A stretch of DNA of 46,495 bases from Gemmataceae bacterium. Its GTDB lineage: Bacteria; Planctomycetota; Planctomycetia; Gemmatales; Gemmataceae. Below, one piece after another: positions 27,441 through 35,256 of this stretch; position 1 is the stretch's first letter; each line of letters begins with the position of its first letter. Both the position numbers and the translations under genes were made by a program. The stretch spans positions 1 to 46,495 of the forward strand of contig JALHPZ010000041.1 of the NCBI GenBank assembly GCA_022842245.1. Direction: 5' to 3'. The notes under the pieces were generated by a model that worked only from the letters and a program-made list of their open reading frames with translations, was not told the DNA's origin and ran no database searches.

Positions 27441-27960
27441 CCCCGCCCGCGATTCCGGAACCCGAAGCGAGGGTTCCGAAGCGGACGGGGCACGGCCGCA
27501 GGAAGAACCCGGCGAACCTGCCCCGCAAGCGGGAAGAGATCGACTTCAGCGACGCCGAGAAGGTCTGCCCCTGCTACGCCGGAATCCGCATCCGCATCAG
27601 CAAGACGGTCCGCGAACGCCTCGATTACACCCCGTCGTCGATCTTCGTCCGCGAGATCGCCCGGCCGACCTACGCCTGCCGGGCCTGCGAGCGGAAGGCC
27701 CTCGACCCGCAGATCGCCAGGCCCGACTTCCCGCCGGAGCCGGTGCCGAAGTCGGGGATCGGGGCCGGGCTGCTCGCCCAGGTCATCGTGTCGAAGTACG
27801 TCGACCACCTGCCTCTCTACCGCCAGGAAGCGATCTTCGCCCGGCAGGGTTGGCCGGTGTCCCGAACCCGCCTGTGCGACCTGCTCGCGGAGTGCGCGGA
27901 GTGCGCGGAGTGCGCGGAGTGCACGGCGTTGCTCGACCCAGTCTATCGGACCATGGTCGC
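27440..27960 (+). pseudogene. IS66 transposase (TnpC), N-terminal relic
   Basis: In the third plus frame the sequence reads PANLPRKREEIDFSDAEKVC, RLDYTPSSIFVREIARPTYA, LLAQVIVSKYVDHLPLYRQE and GWPVSRTRLCDLLA, matching the zinc-finger and N-terminal regions of IS66 TnpC. It breaks off after TALLDPVYRTMVARR, where IS21 sequence begins on the other strand. The catalytic core is absent. A fourfold 9-bp repeat sits near its end. Confidence 0.8.
27887..27922 (+). repeat. four perfect 9-bp tandem copies (GCGGAGTGC)
   Basis: GCGGAGTGC occurs four times in a row within the IS66 relic and encodes Ala-Glu-Cys four times in the transposase frame. Intact IS66 proteins normally have no such repeat here, so it probably arose by replication slippage. 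Confidence 0.9.
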
Positions 27961-28538
27961 CCGGCGGAAGGAATCGTTCGCGACCCGCCGCGGCACCCCA
28001 CCGAAGAACCGGAACGCCCGGATGTGGCCCTCCAGGAACTTCTCCGTGCACTCCCGCGGAAACACAGCACGGAGACCGCACCCGAATGCGGCAGCGATAG
28101 CACGGACGCCGTCACCTTCGTCTCGACGCCCGCCACGGTCACCGTCGCGAACCCGTAATCGACCTGCGCCTCGCCCGGAGGATGGTCCAGCGGCAGTAAC
28201 ACTTCCTTCCGGCCCAACTGGATCGAACGCACCGCGTCCTTCACCACCGTGTCGCCGCCGGTGAAACCCGGCTCGTCCCGAAGGCGTTGCCAGATCCGCT
28301 ACGCCGTATGACGCTGCTTCCGGGGCGCCGGGGCATCCGCGTCCAGAATCTGACGGATCACCGGCCGCATCGGCTCGATCGTCCGCTGCTGCGGGTGCGT
28401 CCGGCGATACCCCGGCGGCTCCTCGTGCGTGAGAATTTTCACCGGCGTCTTCCCGTGAATCTCGGACTCTTGGCACGCTTCCCGCTTGCTCATCTCACCG
28501 GTCAACACCCGGCGACGAATCTCACTCCCGAACTCCAT
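27960..28538 (-). pseudogene. istA: IS21-family transposase IstA relic, frameshifted
   Basis: Starting MEFGSEIRRRVLTGEMSKRE, the complement passes through all three frames. The first piece ends DADAPAPRKQRHTA, the second reads VVKDAVRSIQLGRKEV with LPLDHPPGEAQVDYGFATV (an Asp of the catalytic core), and the third reads RECTEKFLEGHIRAFRFFGG and VPRRVAND. These are successive parts of an IS21 IstA integrase-type transposase, so at least two frameshifts have occurred. The C-terminal third and the istB helper ATPase gene are missing, replaced by the IS66 relic at about 27960. Confidence 0.85.
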
Positions 28539-28868
28539 GTTGGCGTACACCTCGGTGCCTCTTGCGGCCGGATAATGGGCGTTCCCCCATCATCTCAGCT
28601 CACAGGAAGGCACAGTTGTGCGCGGCACAATCTCGCCGCCGCCCGGTCTTCGCCGCGGCGCTGCACTTTTGATCCGCCGCCAACACTCTCATGTCGTCAC
28701 CTCCGCTCTGATGATGATTGTTGACGGGGGACTTCAGCACCCCGGCCGCTCGCCACCGTTCCGCCTCACCCTGGGCCTGCGAGTGCGAGGGCGGCAGTTT
28801 CCGCTCGACCATCGTCGGGTGGTCCGGTAGCCCGTTGCAGCTCCGGGCGGGTTCGCCTTCCGCCGTCG
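28539..28868. other. gene-free stretch upstream of the IS21 relic
   Basis: This interval probably holds the outer end of the IS21 element and a spacer before the DUF2306-like gene. No frame has a convincing start and family match. The 90-codon minus-strand frame here has low-complexity composition. No clear terminal repeat could be delimited. Confidence 0.3.
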
Positions 28869-29486
28869 TCACCTACGGTCGGCGGCCGGGCCGCGGGCCG
28901 CCCGGGCCAACCCCTCTCCCACTACCAGGTTCGGCACCCAGCACAGCCAGGAGATGAGTTGGTACGAGAGGTCGAACGGCAGGTCCAGCACGTGGCCGAG
29001 CGACAGGTACAAGCGGAGGGTGACGGCGGCGAACGTGAGCGCGTAGTTGCGGACCATCCACCGGCGGTGGGCGGCGAAGTCCCGCCCGCGGGCCGCGGCG
29101 TAGCCCCGCACGGCGGTGTACAGCCACGCGACGGCCAGGCACCCGAAGCCGAGCCGGGCCACCGGCCCGCCGAACGCGAACCAACTCAGGTACAGGCCGG
29201 CCAGCCCGCCGACCGGGACCGCCGCCCCGAGGTATACCCGCCCGACGAGGCGGTGTACCGCCGGCCACCGCCGCCGCACCCGCGCGGAGAACTGCACCGG
29301 CCCGAGCAGCAGCGCCGCCGCGGACGCGAAAATGTGGGCCGCGACCGCCAGCGGCCGGCGGCCGAAGTTCTCCCGGAACGCGGGGGGCAAGTTCGCCGCC
29401 CCCGGGCCGAACCCGTACACGCCGACCGCGTACGCCGCGACCAGGACGCTCAGCACGGACAGGGCGACCAAGAACCCGAGGCGCAT
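28869..29486 (-). CDS. DUF2306-like integral membrane protein, 205 aa
   Basis: The product starts MRLGFLVALSVLSVLVAAYA and has about six hydrophobic segments. An Arg-rich loop HRLVGRVYLG follows a LLLGPVQF segment, and FAAHRRWMVRNYALTFAAVT lies later. This pattern (first helix, H..GR.Y motif, HR.WM.R.YA motif) is that of DUF2306/DUF2306-like cytochrome-b561-type membrane proteins. Their conserved His residues may hold a cofactor, and the function is not established. The frame is open far upstream, but those longer starts give a Pro/Arg-rich antisense-like extension, so the short form is chosen. It is divergent from the secreted hydrolase gene, 156 bases away. Confidence 0.78.
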   Translation of the reverse strand: MRLGFLVALSVLSVLVAAYAVGVYGFGPGAANLPPAFRENFGRRPLAVAAHIFASAAALLLGPVQFSARVRRRWPAVHRLVGRVYLGAAVPVGGLAGLYLSWFAFGGPVARLGFGCLAVAWLYTAVRGYAAARGRDFAAHRRWMVRNYALTFAAVTLRLYLSLGHVLDLPFDLSYQLISWLCWVPNLVVGEGLARAARGPAADRR

Positions 29487-29642
29487 ACCCGCGATCCTGA
29501 GTGCGAAGAAACGACACGTCCCTGCTCGCGACCCGGGTCGGTAGTGGGTCCCGGGTGGTCGTGGCGGGGCGGGTGGCCGCGTGCGGCTTAAGATAGCGGG
29601 CGTGAACCGCCTGCGGCCCGCCGCCTCCCACCCGGTTTGGTC

Positions 29643-32585
29643 ATGAAACACCACTCCGCCCTGTCGGCCCTCGTCCTGTGCCTCGTCGGGGCGACGGCCG
29701 CCGACCCGCCGAAGAAGGCCCTCCCGCTGCCCGGCGAGGTGTTCGCCCTGAACGGCCACACCGCCTTCCTCATCCCGGCGACGGCCGACCCACACGCGGC
29801 GGCGAAGCCGTGGGTGTGGTACGCCCCGACCCTGCCGAACCTGCCCGGCCCCGAAGAAGCTTGGATGTTCGAGCGGTTCCGGGTGGCCGGGGTCGCGGTG
29901 GCGGGCGTCGACGCCGGCGAGTCCTACGGCAGCCCGGCCGGGAACACGGTGTTCGACACGTTGCACGCGGAGATGACCCGGCGCGGGTACTCGGCCAAGC
30001 CGGTGCTGCTCGGCCGCAGCCGCGGCGGGCTGCAGGCGCTCTCGTGGGCGGCGGCCCACCCGGACCAGGTGGGCGGGTTCGCCGGCATCTACCCGGTGTG
30101 CGACCTGGCCAGTTACCCCGGCGTGGCGAAGGCGGCGGGTGCTTTCGAGCTGAAGGCGGTGGAGTTGGAGCGGCGGCTGAAGGAGTTCAACCCGGTGGAC
30201 CGGCTGGCCGGGCTGGCGAAGGCGAAGGTGCCGCTATTCGCCGTCCACGGCGACGTGGACAAAGTCGTACCGCTGGAGGCGAACAGCGGGCGGGTGAGGG
30301 AACGGTACCAGGAGTTGGGCGGTACCATGACGCTGATCGTCCCACCGGGGCAAGGTCACACCATGTGGCCCGGCTTCTTCCGCTGCCGCGAACTGGTGGA
30401 GTTCGTCATTGCCCACGCCGGGGTCGGGCTGCGGCTCGACTCCCCGCGGCCGTACCAGGTGGTACAGAGGGGGGCGAAGAACGTCGGCACGGTGCGGGTG
30501 CGGGGCCGGCTCGGCGAGGCGGCGAAAGCCGCCGACGGGTTGGAGTGTCGTCTCGGCAGTGCCGAACAGCCCGGCGAATGGCGGAAGCTCGACGCGACCA
30601 TCAAGGCCGGCACGTTCGACGCCACCGTCGAGGTGCCGGCCGGCGGGTGGTACACGCTCGGCGTGAGGGCGACGGTGAAAGGTAAGCCGGTGGCCGAGGC
30701 GGGCGTGGAACGGCTCGGCGTGGGCGAGGTGTTCGTGGTCGCCGGGCAGTCGAACTCGGCCAACCACGGGGCGGAGAAACAGGCCACGAAGACGAAGCGG
30801 GTGAGCGCGTTCGACGGCACCGACTGGCACCTCGCCGACGACCCGCAACCCGGCGCGAGCGGCACCGGCGGCAGTTTCCTCCCGCCGTTCGGCGACGCGA
30901 TGGCGGAGAAGTTCGGCGTGCCGGTCGGACTGGTGGCGTGCGGGATCGGGGCAACGAGCGTGAGGGAGTGGCTGCCGAAGGGGACGACGTTCCCCCAGCC
31001 GCCGACCATCGAAACCAACGTGAAGCAGGTCGGCGACGCCTGGGAGAGCAAGGGCGACATCTACGCCACCTTCCGCGACCGGATGAAAGCCCTCGGCCCG
31101 AACGGGTACCGGGCGGTGCTGTGGCACCAGGGGGAGAGCGATGCCAACCAGAAGGACGCCACTCGCACGCTTTCGGGCAAGCTGTACCGCGAGTTCCTGG
31201 AGAAACTCATCCGCGACACCCGCAAGGATCTCGGCTGGGAGGTGCCGTGGTTCGTGGCGCGGGCGAGCTACCACGGGCCGGGCGATGAGGGGTCGGCCGA
31301 CATCCGCGACGCCCAGGCTTCACTCTGGAAGGACAAACTCGCCCTGGAAGGGCCGGACACCGACGCTCTCAAGGGCGAGTGGCGGGACAACAACGGGAAA
31401 GGCGTCCATTTCAGCGGGCCGGGGCTGCGGGAACACGCCGCCCAGTGGGTCGAAAAGGTGGCCCCGTGGGTGAAGGAGCAGGCTGCCATCGCCCGCATCG
31501 GGTACACCGAACTCCGCACCGACCGGCCCGGCGGGCGTCACGCCAACGTCCGCACCATGCGGGCGGCGGTGGTGCGGGCCGACGGCACCGGGCGGAAGGT
31601 GGTGGGCGAAGAACTGGCGACGGAGGCCGACACCTGGACGCAGTTCACCGGCTGGTCGCCGAACGGCAAGACGGCGGTGGTCGGCGTCGGCTGGCAGTCG
31701 CCGGAGAACGCCAAGTGGGAGGAGGAGAACAAGACGTTCCGCATGGAGGACGGCAAGTGGAAGTACGACACCTGCCTGCTCGACCCGGCCACCGGGAGGG
31801 CGACGAACGTGACCGCCGTGGACCGCGTGAGCCACTACAACAGCGGGCTGTTCTTCCTGCCCGGCGGTAAGGGGCTGGGGTTTACCGCCCTGATCGACGG
31901 GGTGTCCAGGCCGCACCGGATGGACCTCGACGGCAAGAACAAGCGGGACGTGTCCGGCGGCGGCGGGTTCGCCTACGGGTACTCGGCCTCGCCCGACGGC
32001 AAGCACATCTGCTACCACCAGGACTACCAGTTGTACGTGTCGGCCGCCGACGGCACGGGCAAGCAGCACATCAAGACGGGCAACACATTCAACTTCGCCC
32101 CGGCGTGGTCGCCGGACGGCAAACGGCTGCTGTTTCTCAGCGGCCAGCACTACGACTGCCACCCGCACGTCGTCCGGCCGGACGGCACCGGGCTGACGAA
32201 GCTGGCCGACCGCGGCGGATACACGGCGGTGGTCGAGTTCCTCGACGTGCCCGACTTCCACGGCGGCAGCAGCGACGTGCCGGTGTGGGCACCGGACGGC
32301 ACGGCGGTGTTGTTCACGGCGAAGGTCGGGACGTGCGTGGAACTGTTCCGCGTGACGCTCGACGGCACCGCCGCCCAACTCACGAAGTCGCCCGAAGACA
32401 CGCGGCACTACCACCCGCAGCCGTCGCCGGAGGGGAACTGGCTGGTGTACGGCTCGCGGCGGGGCGGGGTGCGGAACCTGTACGTGATGAACCTGACCGA
32501 CTGGGGCGAACGGCGGATCACCGACGCGAAAGCCGCCGACCCGCAGGCAATCGGACCATGGTCCACCAGCACTCGTATACGTTGA
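29643..32585 (+). CDS. secreted alpha/beta hydrolase-SGNH esterase-beta-propeller protein, C-terminus altered
   Basis: ATG at 29643 begins MKHHSALSALVLCLVGATAA, a signal peptide, so the protein is exported. Residues ~30-260 are an alpha/beta hydrolase: GRSRGGLQALSWAA (nucleophile elbow with Ser), HGDVDKVVPLEAN (Asp) and PPGQGHTMW (His). Residues ~350-620 are an SGNH/sialate-O-acetylesterase-like domain (VFVVAGQSNSAN, LWHQGESDAN). The last ~330 residues are TolB-like propeller blades (YSASPDGKHICYHQD, APAWSPDGKRLLFLSG). It probably cleaves ester-decorated polysaccharide outside the cytoplasm. The ending GPWSTSTRIR looks unlike a normal blade closure, and the DNA after ~32555 changes character, suggesting a recombination breakpoint. 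It appears to be an ordinary metabolic gene among conflict genes. Confidence 0.85.
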   Translation: MKHHSALSALVLCLVGATAADPPKKALPLPGEVFALNGHTAFLIPATADPHAAAKPWVWYAPTLPNLPGPEEAWMFERFRVAGVAVAGVDAGESYGSPAGNTVFDTLHAEMTRRGYSAKPVLLGRSRGGLQALSWAAAHPDQVGGFAGIYPVCDLASYPGVAKAAGAFELKAVELERRLKEFNPVDRLAGLAKAKVPLFAVHGDVDKVVPLEANSGRVRERYQELGGTMTLIVPPGQGHTMWPGFFRCRELVEFVIAHAGVGLRLDSPRPYQVVQRGAKNVGTVRVRGRLGEAAKAADGLECRLGSAEQPGEWRKLDATIKAGTFDATVEVPAGGWYTLGVRATVKGKPVAEAGVERLGVGEVFVVAGQSNSANHGAEKQATKTKRVSAFDGTDWHLADDPQPGASGTGGSFLPPFGDAMAEKFGVPVGLVACGIGATSVREWLPKGTTFPQPPTIETNVKQVGDAWESKGDIYATFRDRMKALGPNGYRAVLWHQGESDANQKDATRTLSGKLYREFLEKLIRDTRKDLGWEVPWFVARASYHGPGDEGSADIRDAQASLWKDKLALEGPDTDALKGEWRDNNGKGVHFSGPGLREHAAQWVEKVAPWVKEQAAIARIGYTELRTDRPGGRHANVRTMRAAVVRADGTGRKVVGEELATEADTWTQFTGWSPNGKTAVVGVGWQSPENAKWEEENKTFRMEDGKWKYDTCLLDPATGRATNVTAVDRVSHYNSGLFFLPGGKGLGFTALIDGVSRPHRMDLDGKNKRDVSGGGGFAYGYSASPDGKHICYHQDYQLYVSAADGTGKQHIKTGNTFNFAPAWSPDGKRLLFLSGQHYDCHPHVVRPDGTGLTKLADRGGYTAVVEFLDVPDFHGGSSDVPVWAPDGTAVLFTAKVGTCVELFRVTLDGTAAQLTKSPEDTRHYHPQPSPEGNWLVYGSRRGGVRNLYVMNLTDWGERRITDAKAADPQAIGPWSTSTRIR

Positions 32586-32754
32586 AGATCTGGTTCGAGA
32601 TGTAGTCGAAGACGAGGTTGAAGAACCGAGGAAGGGGTGCCCTTCGCCGCCCGCATCGTCTGGGCCTTCCTCCGAAGAGCCTGGCCTTTTCAAGCGTGTT
32701 GCTGGAGACCCTGTACGATTGACGACATCGACGGACCCGTTTTGAGTTTCATTC

Positions 32755-33384
32755 ATGTCGAACTATGAGCCGTGGCTTCGCGGTGTCATTGAGAACGGCG
32801 AATCGATCCAGTCCGGGTTGCCAGCTCTCTCGGTTGGCGACTTGGCCAAGGTCCGTAGTTTCTTGCAGGAAACGTTCGAATTCCGGGCACGGGAAGTGGC
32901 CGGGCCGCGCCTCTCATTCGACGCGGAGGTGAGCCTGTGGGCCGCGGATCTGCTGGCTCTGGCCTGTTGGCGGTCGGTCGGCGGCGAAGGGCCTTCGCTG
33001 CCGCTCGATGGCGAACGCGAACCCACGACGCCGGACTCGCATCTCTCTGCGGACACGATTCTGCGATTTCTCCCGAGCGTCTACCGGCGAGTGAAGAATC
33101 GTGGGGCCAACGATGCGCTCGTCACGGAACTCGAAGTGATCGCGCGTCGCTGGCCACTGACGGGTGTCTTGCTCGATCTCGAAGGACCGCCGACGACTTC
33201 GCCGGTATTCGCGGGGCATCCGGGGTTACAATTGCTGTACGCCGAGCGGTTCGTCGAGAACCCGCGCGGGGAGTGGCTGCCCCCGGAGGGGCCGGGCCGC
33301 GAGTGGGTCGAGCGAATCTGCGTCGAGCGTGGCCGACCGGTGCCGGCACCGCCCGCGTCGTTGGGGGAGGCCGCGAGTGTCTGA
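32755..33384 (+). CDS. vWA-MoxR-beta-propeller ternary system protein 1 (209 aa)
   Basis: The protein starts MSNYEPWLRGVIENGESIQS and is mostly helical (LAKVRSFLQETFEFRAREVA, AADLLALACWRSVG, ELEVIARRWPLTG). No enzyme motif is seen. It is the first gene of a five-gene operon whose second and fourth members are a MoxR ATPase and a vWA protein, matching the bpX-type accessory proteins of the vWA-MoxR-beta-propeller ternary conflict systems. I cannot assign its exact bpX family. Its 3' end overlaps the MoxR start by eight bases, indicating coupled translation. It probably scaffolds or regulates the ATPase. Confidence 0.8.
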   Translation: MSNYEPWLRGVIENGESIQSGLPALSVGDLAKVRSFLQETFEFRAREVAGPRLSFDAEVSLWAADLLALACWRSVGGEGPSLPLDGEREPTTPDSHLSADTILRFLPSVYRRVKNRGANDALVTELEVIARRWPLTGVLLDLEGPPTTSPVFAGHPGLQLLYAERFVENPRGEWLPPEGPGREWVERICVERGRPVPAPPASLGEAASV

Positions 33385-34513
33385 TGCCATCGCCACGCAG
33401 TTGCACTCGGCCGTCACGGAGCCGCTCAAGCGGGCCTTCGTTGGCCGGGACGAAGTCATCGATCTGATCGCCCTGGCGGCCGTCGCCGGCGAGCACCTCT
33501 TCCTCTACGGCCCGCCGGGCACCGCGAAGTCGCTGCTGGTGCGCCGCTTCGCTGGTGCGGTGAACTGCCGGTATTTCGAATATCTGCTTACACGATTCTC
33601 CGAGCCGAACGAACTCTTCGGCCCGATCGACCTCGTGCGCCTACGCGAAGGGGTCGTCGCCACGGTCACGTCGGGGATGCTCCCCGAGGCGGAATTCGCG
33701 TTCCTGGACGAGCTCTTCAACGCGAACAGCGCGATCCTGAATAACCTGCTGACGGTACTGAACGAGCGCACCTACCGCCGCGGGCTGGAGACGCACCGCC
33801 TGCCGCTGGTGAGTGCGTTCGCGGCATCGAACCACCTGCCGGAAGACGACGCGCTCCAGGCGCTGTTCGACCGCTTCTTGCTACGGGTGAAGGTCGATTC
33901 ACTGCCGCGCGAGCAGTTGCCGGGAATGCTCGCGGCCGGGTGGGAACTCGAACGCAACGGAAGCACGGGGGCCCCAGCGCCGGACTCCCCGACGGCGGAC
34001 CAGCTGCGTGCGATGGCGGCGCGGGCGCGGGACGTGGACCTGAACCCGGTGCTCGAAATCTACGCCGACGCCGCGACGAAGATCCGCGACCTCGGCATCG
34101 CCTTCTCGGACCGGCGCGCGGTGAAGGTGCTGAAGCTCATCGCGGCCTCGGCCGTGATGTGCGGCCGCATGGTCGCGAACCCGTCCGATCTCTGGGTGCT
34201 GCGCTACGTCTGGGACCGCGCCGAGCAGATCGCGCCGCTTGGCATGCTCGTGAACGGCCTGCTCGAACTGGCCCCGAAGGCGGAGGTGGCGCATCCCCGC
34301 GCCACCCGGCCCGAGCAGGTGGACGCGGAGGCGCTGGCCCTCGAACTCGAACGCGCCGACAAGGACTTGGCACGTGGGCCGAAGCTCGTCGAGCTGGCGC
34401 GAGTGCGCGAGCGGGTGCAGTCGGTCGCGGATCGCTCCGCGTGGGTGGCCGACGCCGACCAACGCCGGCACCTGCTCAATCGCGCCGGCCTGCTCCTGGA
34501 GAAGTTGGGATGA
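33377..34513 (+). CDS. MoxR-type AAA+ ATPase of the ternary system
   Basis: A GTG start at 33377 is preceded by GGAGG with seven bases of spacing and lies inside the previous gene. The 378-residue protein has Walker A YGPPGTAKS (~45-53), a MoxR helix with RFSEPNELFGP, Walker B AFLDELFNAN (~107-116) and a sensor-1 region SAFAASNHLPE. It also has an arginine-finger-type DRFLLR. This is the RavA/MoxR subgroup, which remodels partners and typically works with vWA proteins. The C-terminal ~120 residues form a helical extension (RADKDLARGPKLVELARVRE). It is co-translated with the next gene through an ATGA overlap. Confidence 0.93.
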   Translation: MSDAIATQLHSAVTEPLKRAFVGRDEVIDLIALAAVAGEHLFLYGPPGTAKSLLVRRFAGAVNCRYFEYLLTRFSEPNELFGPIDLVRLREGVVATVTSGMLPEAEFAFLDELFNANSAILNNLLTVLNERTYRRGLETHRLPLVSAFAASNHLPEDDALQALFDRFLLRVKVDSLPREQLPGMLAAGWELERNGSTGAPAPDSPTADQLRAMAARARDVDLNPVLEIYADAATKIRDLGIAFSDRRAVKVLKLIAASAVMCGRMVANPSDLWVLRYVWDRAEQIAPLGMLVNGLLELAPKAEVAHPRATRPEQVDAEALALELERADKDLARGPKLVELARVRERVQSVADRSAWVADADQRRHLLNRAGLLLEKLG

Positions 34514-35256
34514 CGCCGGAGAGCGATCCGTGGAAGACCGTGTCCGCCGCGCGACTGCCAGCGGCGGGGCTAGCCGCGCTCGCGGCCGTCCGGCACCTCC
34601 CCGATATCGGCGTGCAACTCGAGGGCGACTTCGCGTGGGTCCATTGGCCGGCGGGGCGCATCGAAGTCGTGCGCTGCCTGCTGCCCGTCGCCGGCCTGCG
34701 ATTCTACCGGCAAGACGGAAACGAATGGGTTCCGTTCAACGGCCGCCTGCCGACTTCGGAACGTCCGCCGGTCGTTGAAATGAAACCACTCGCCAGCACG
34801 ATCGTGCCGGATCGCATGGAGCCGCGAGCGGCGACGGACAGTGCATTGACACCCATCCGGCTCGGCGCCGTTCGCGGTGGCCCGCCCCGGCGGGCGACGG
34901 CGCTCATCGCATCCGTGCGTGACCTCGCCACGTGGGCCGACATGGCGACGACGCGCGAACTCTCCAGCGTGCGAGTCGCGCTCGACGGCGACCGTGCCGG
35001 GCTGCTTGGCGAAGGCCTGCCCGCGATCCCGAACGCCGTACGCTACTGGGGCGACAGCGTCTTCGTCCCGCTCGGATTTCAAACGGAGCCGGCGCTCCCG
35101 GCCGAAACGATTCGAATGGCCGTCGGAGCCGGGAACGACGAACTGGTTTTTCTCAACGAAACCGAGGTCGAAATCGTTCCCAACGGCGCGTTCGTCCCGG
35201 CGACGCGCGCGGCGGTCCGATTGGCCATTTCTCACCGAACCCCGGCCGCACCGTGA
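34510..35256 (+). CDS. vWA-MoxR-beta-propeller ternary system protein 3 (248 aa)
   Basis: The start ATG at 34510 overlaps the MoxR stop as ATGA. The protein, MTPESDPWKTVSAARLPAAG, has strand-rich text (GIQ/GVQLEGDFAWVHWPAG, RIEVVRCLLPVAGLRFYR, YWGDSVFVPLGFQTEP, DELVFLNETEVEIVPNGAFV). It has no catalytic motif. It is presumably one of the bpX accessory families specific to these ternary operons, but I cannot say which. It overlaps the vWA gene start by four bases (GTGA), so it is made in step with MoxR and vWA and is likely a complex subunit. Confidence 0.82.
   Translation: MTPESDPWKTVSAARLPAAGLAALAAVRHLPDIGVQLEGDFAWVHWPAGRIEVVRCLLPVAGLRFYRQDGNEWVPFNGRLPTSERPPVVEMKPLASTIVPDRMEPRAATDSALTPIRLGAVRGGPPRRATALIASVRDLATWADMATTRELSSVRVALDGDRAGLLGEGLPAIPNAVRYWGDSVFVPLGFQTEPALPAETIRMAVGAGNDELVFLNETEVEIVPNGAFVPATRAAVRLAISHRTPAAP

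Noticed and set aside
28869..30059. Long N-terminal extension of the DUF2306-like protein
   Set aside because: The extension overlaps the start of the divergent hydrolase gene and is Arg/Gly/Pro-rich. The membrane protein starts naturally at 29486.
31320..32756. 478-codon minus-strand frame antisense to the secreted hydrolase
   Set aside because: Rich in Arg, His, Pro and Val with no motif, typical of an antisense frame in high-GC DNA.
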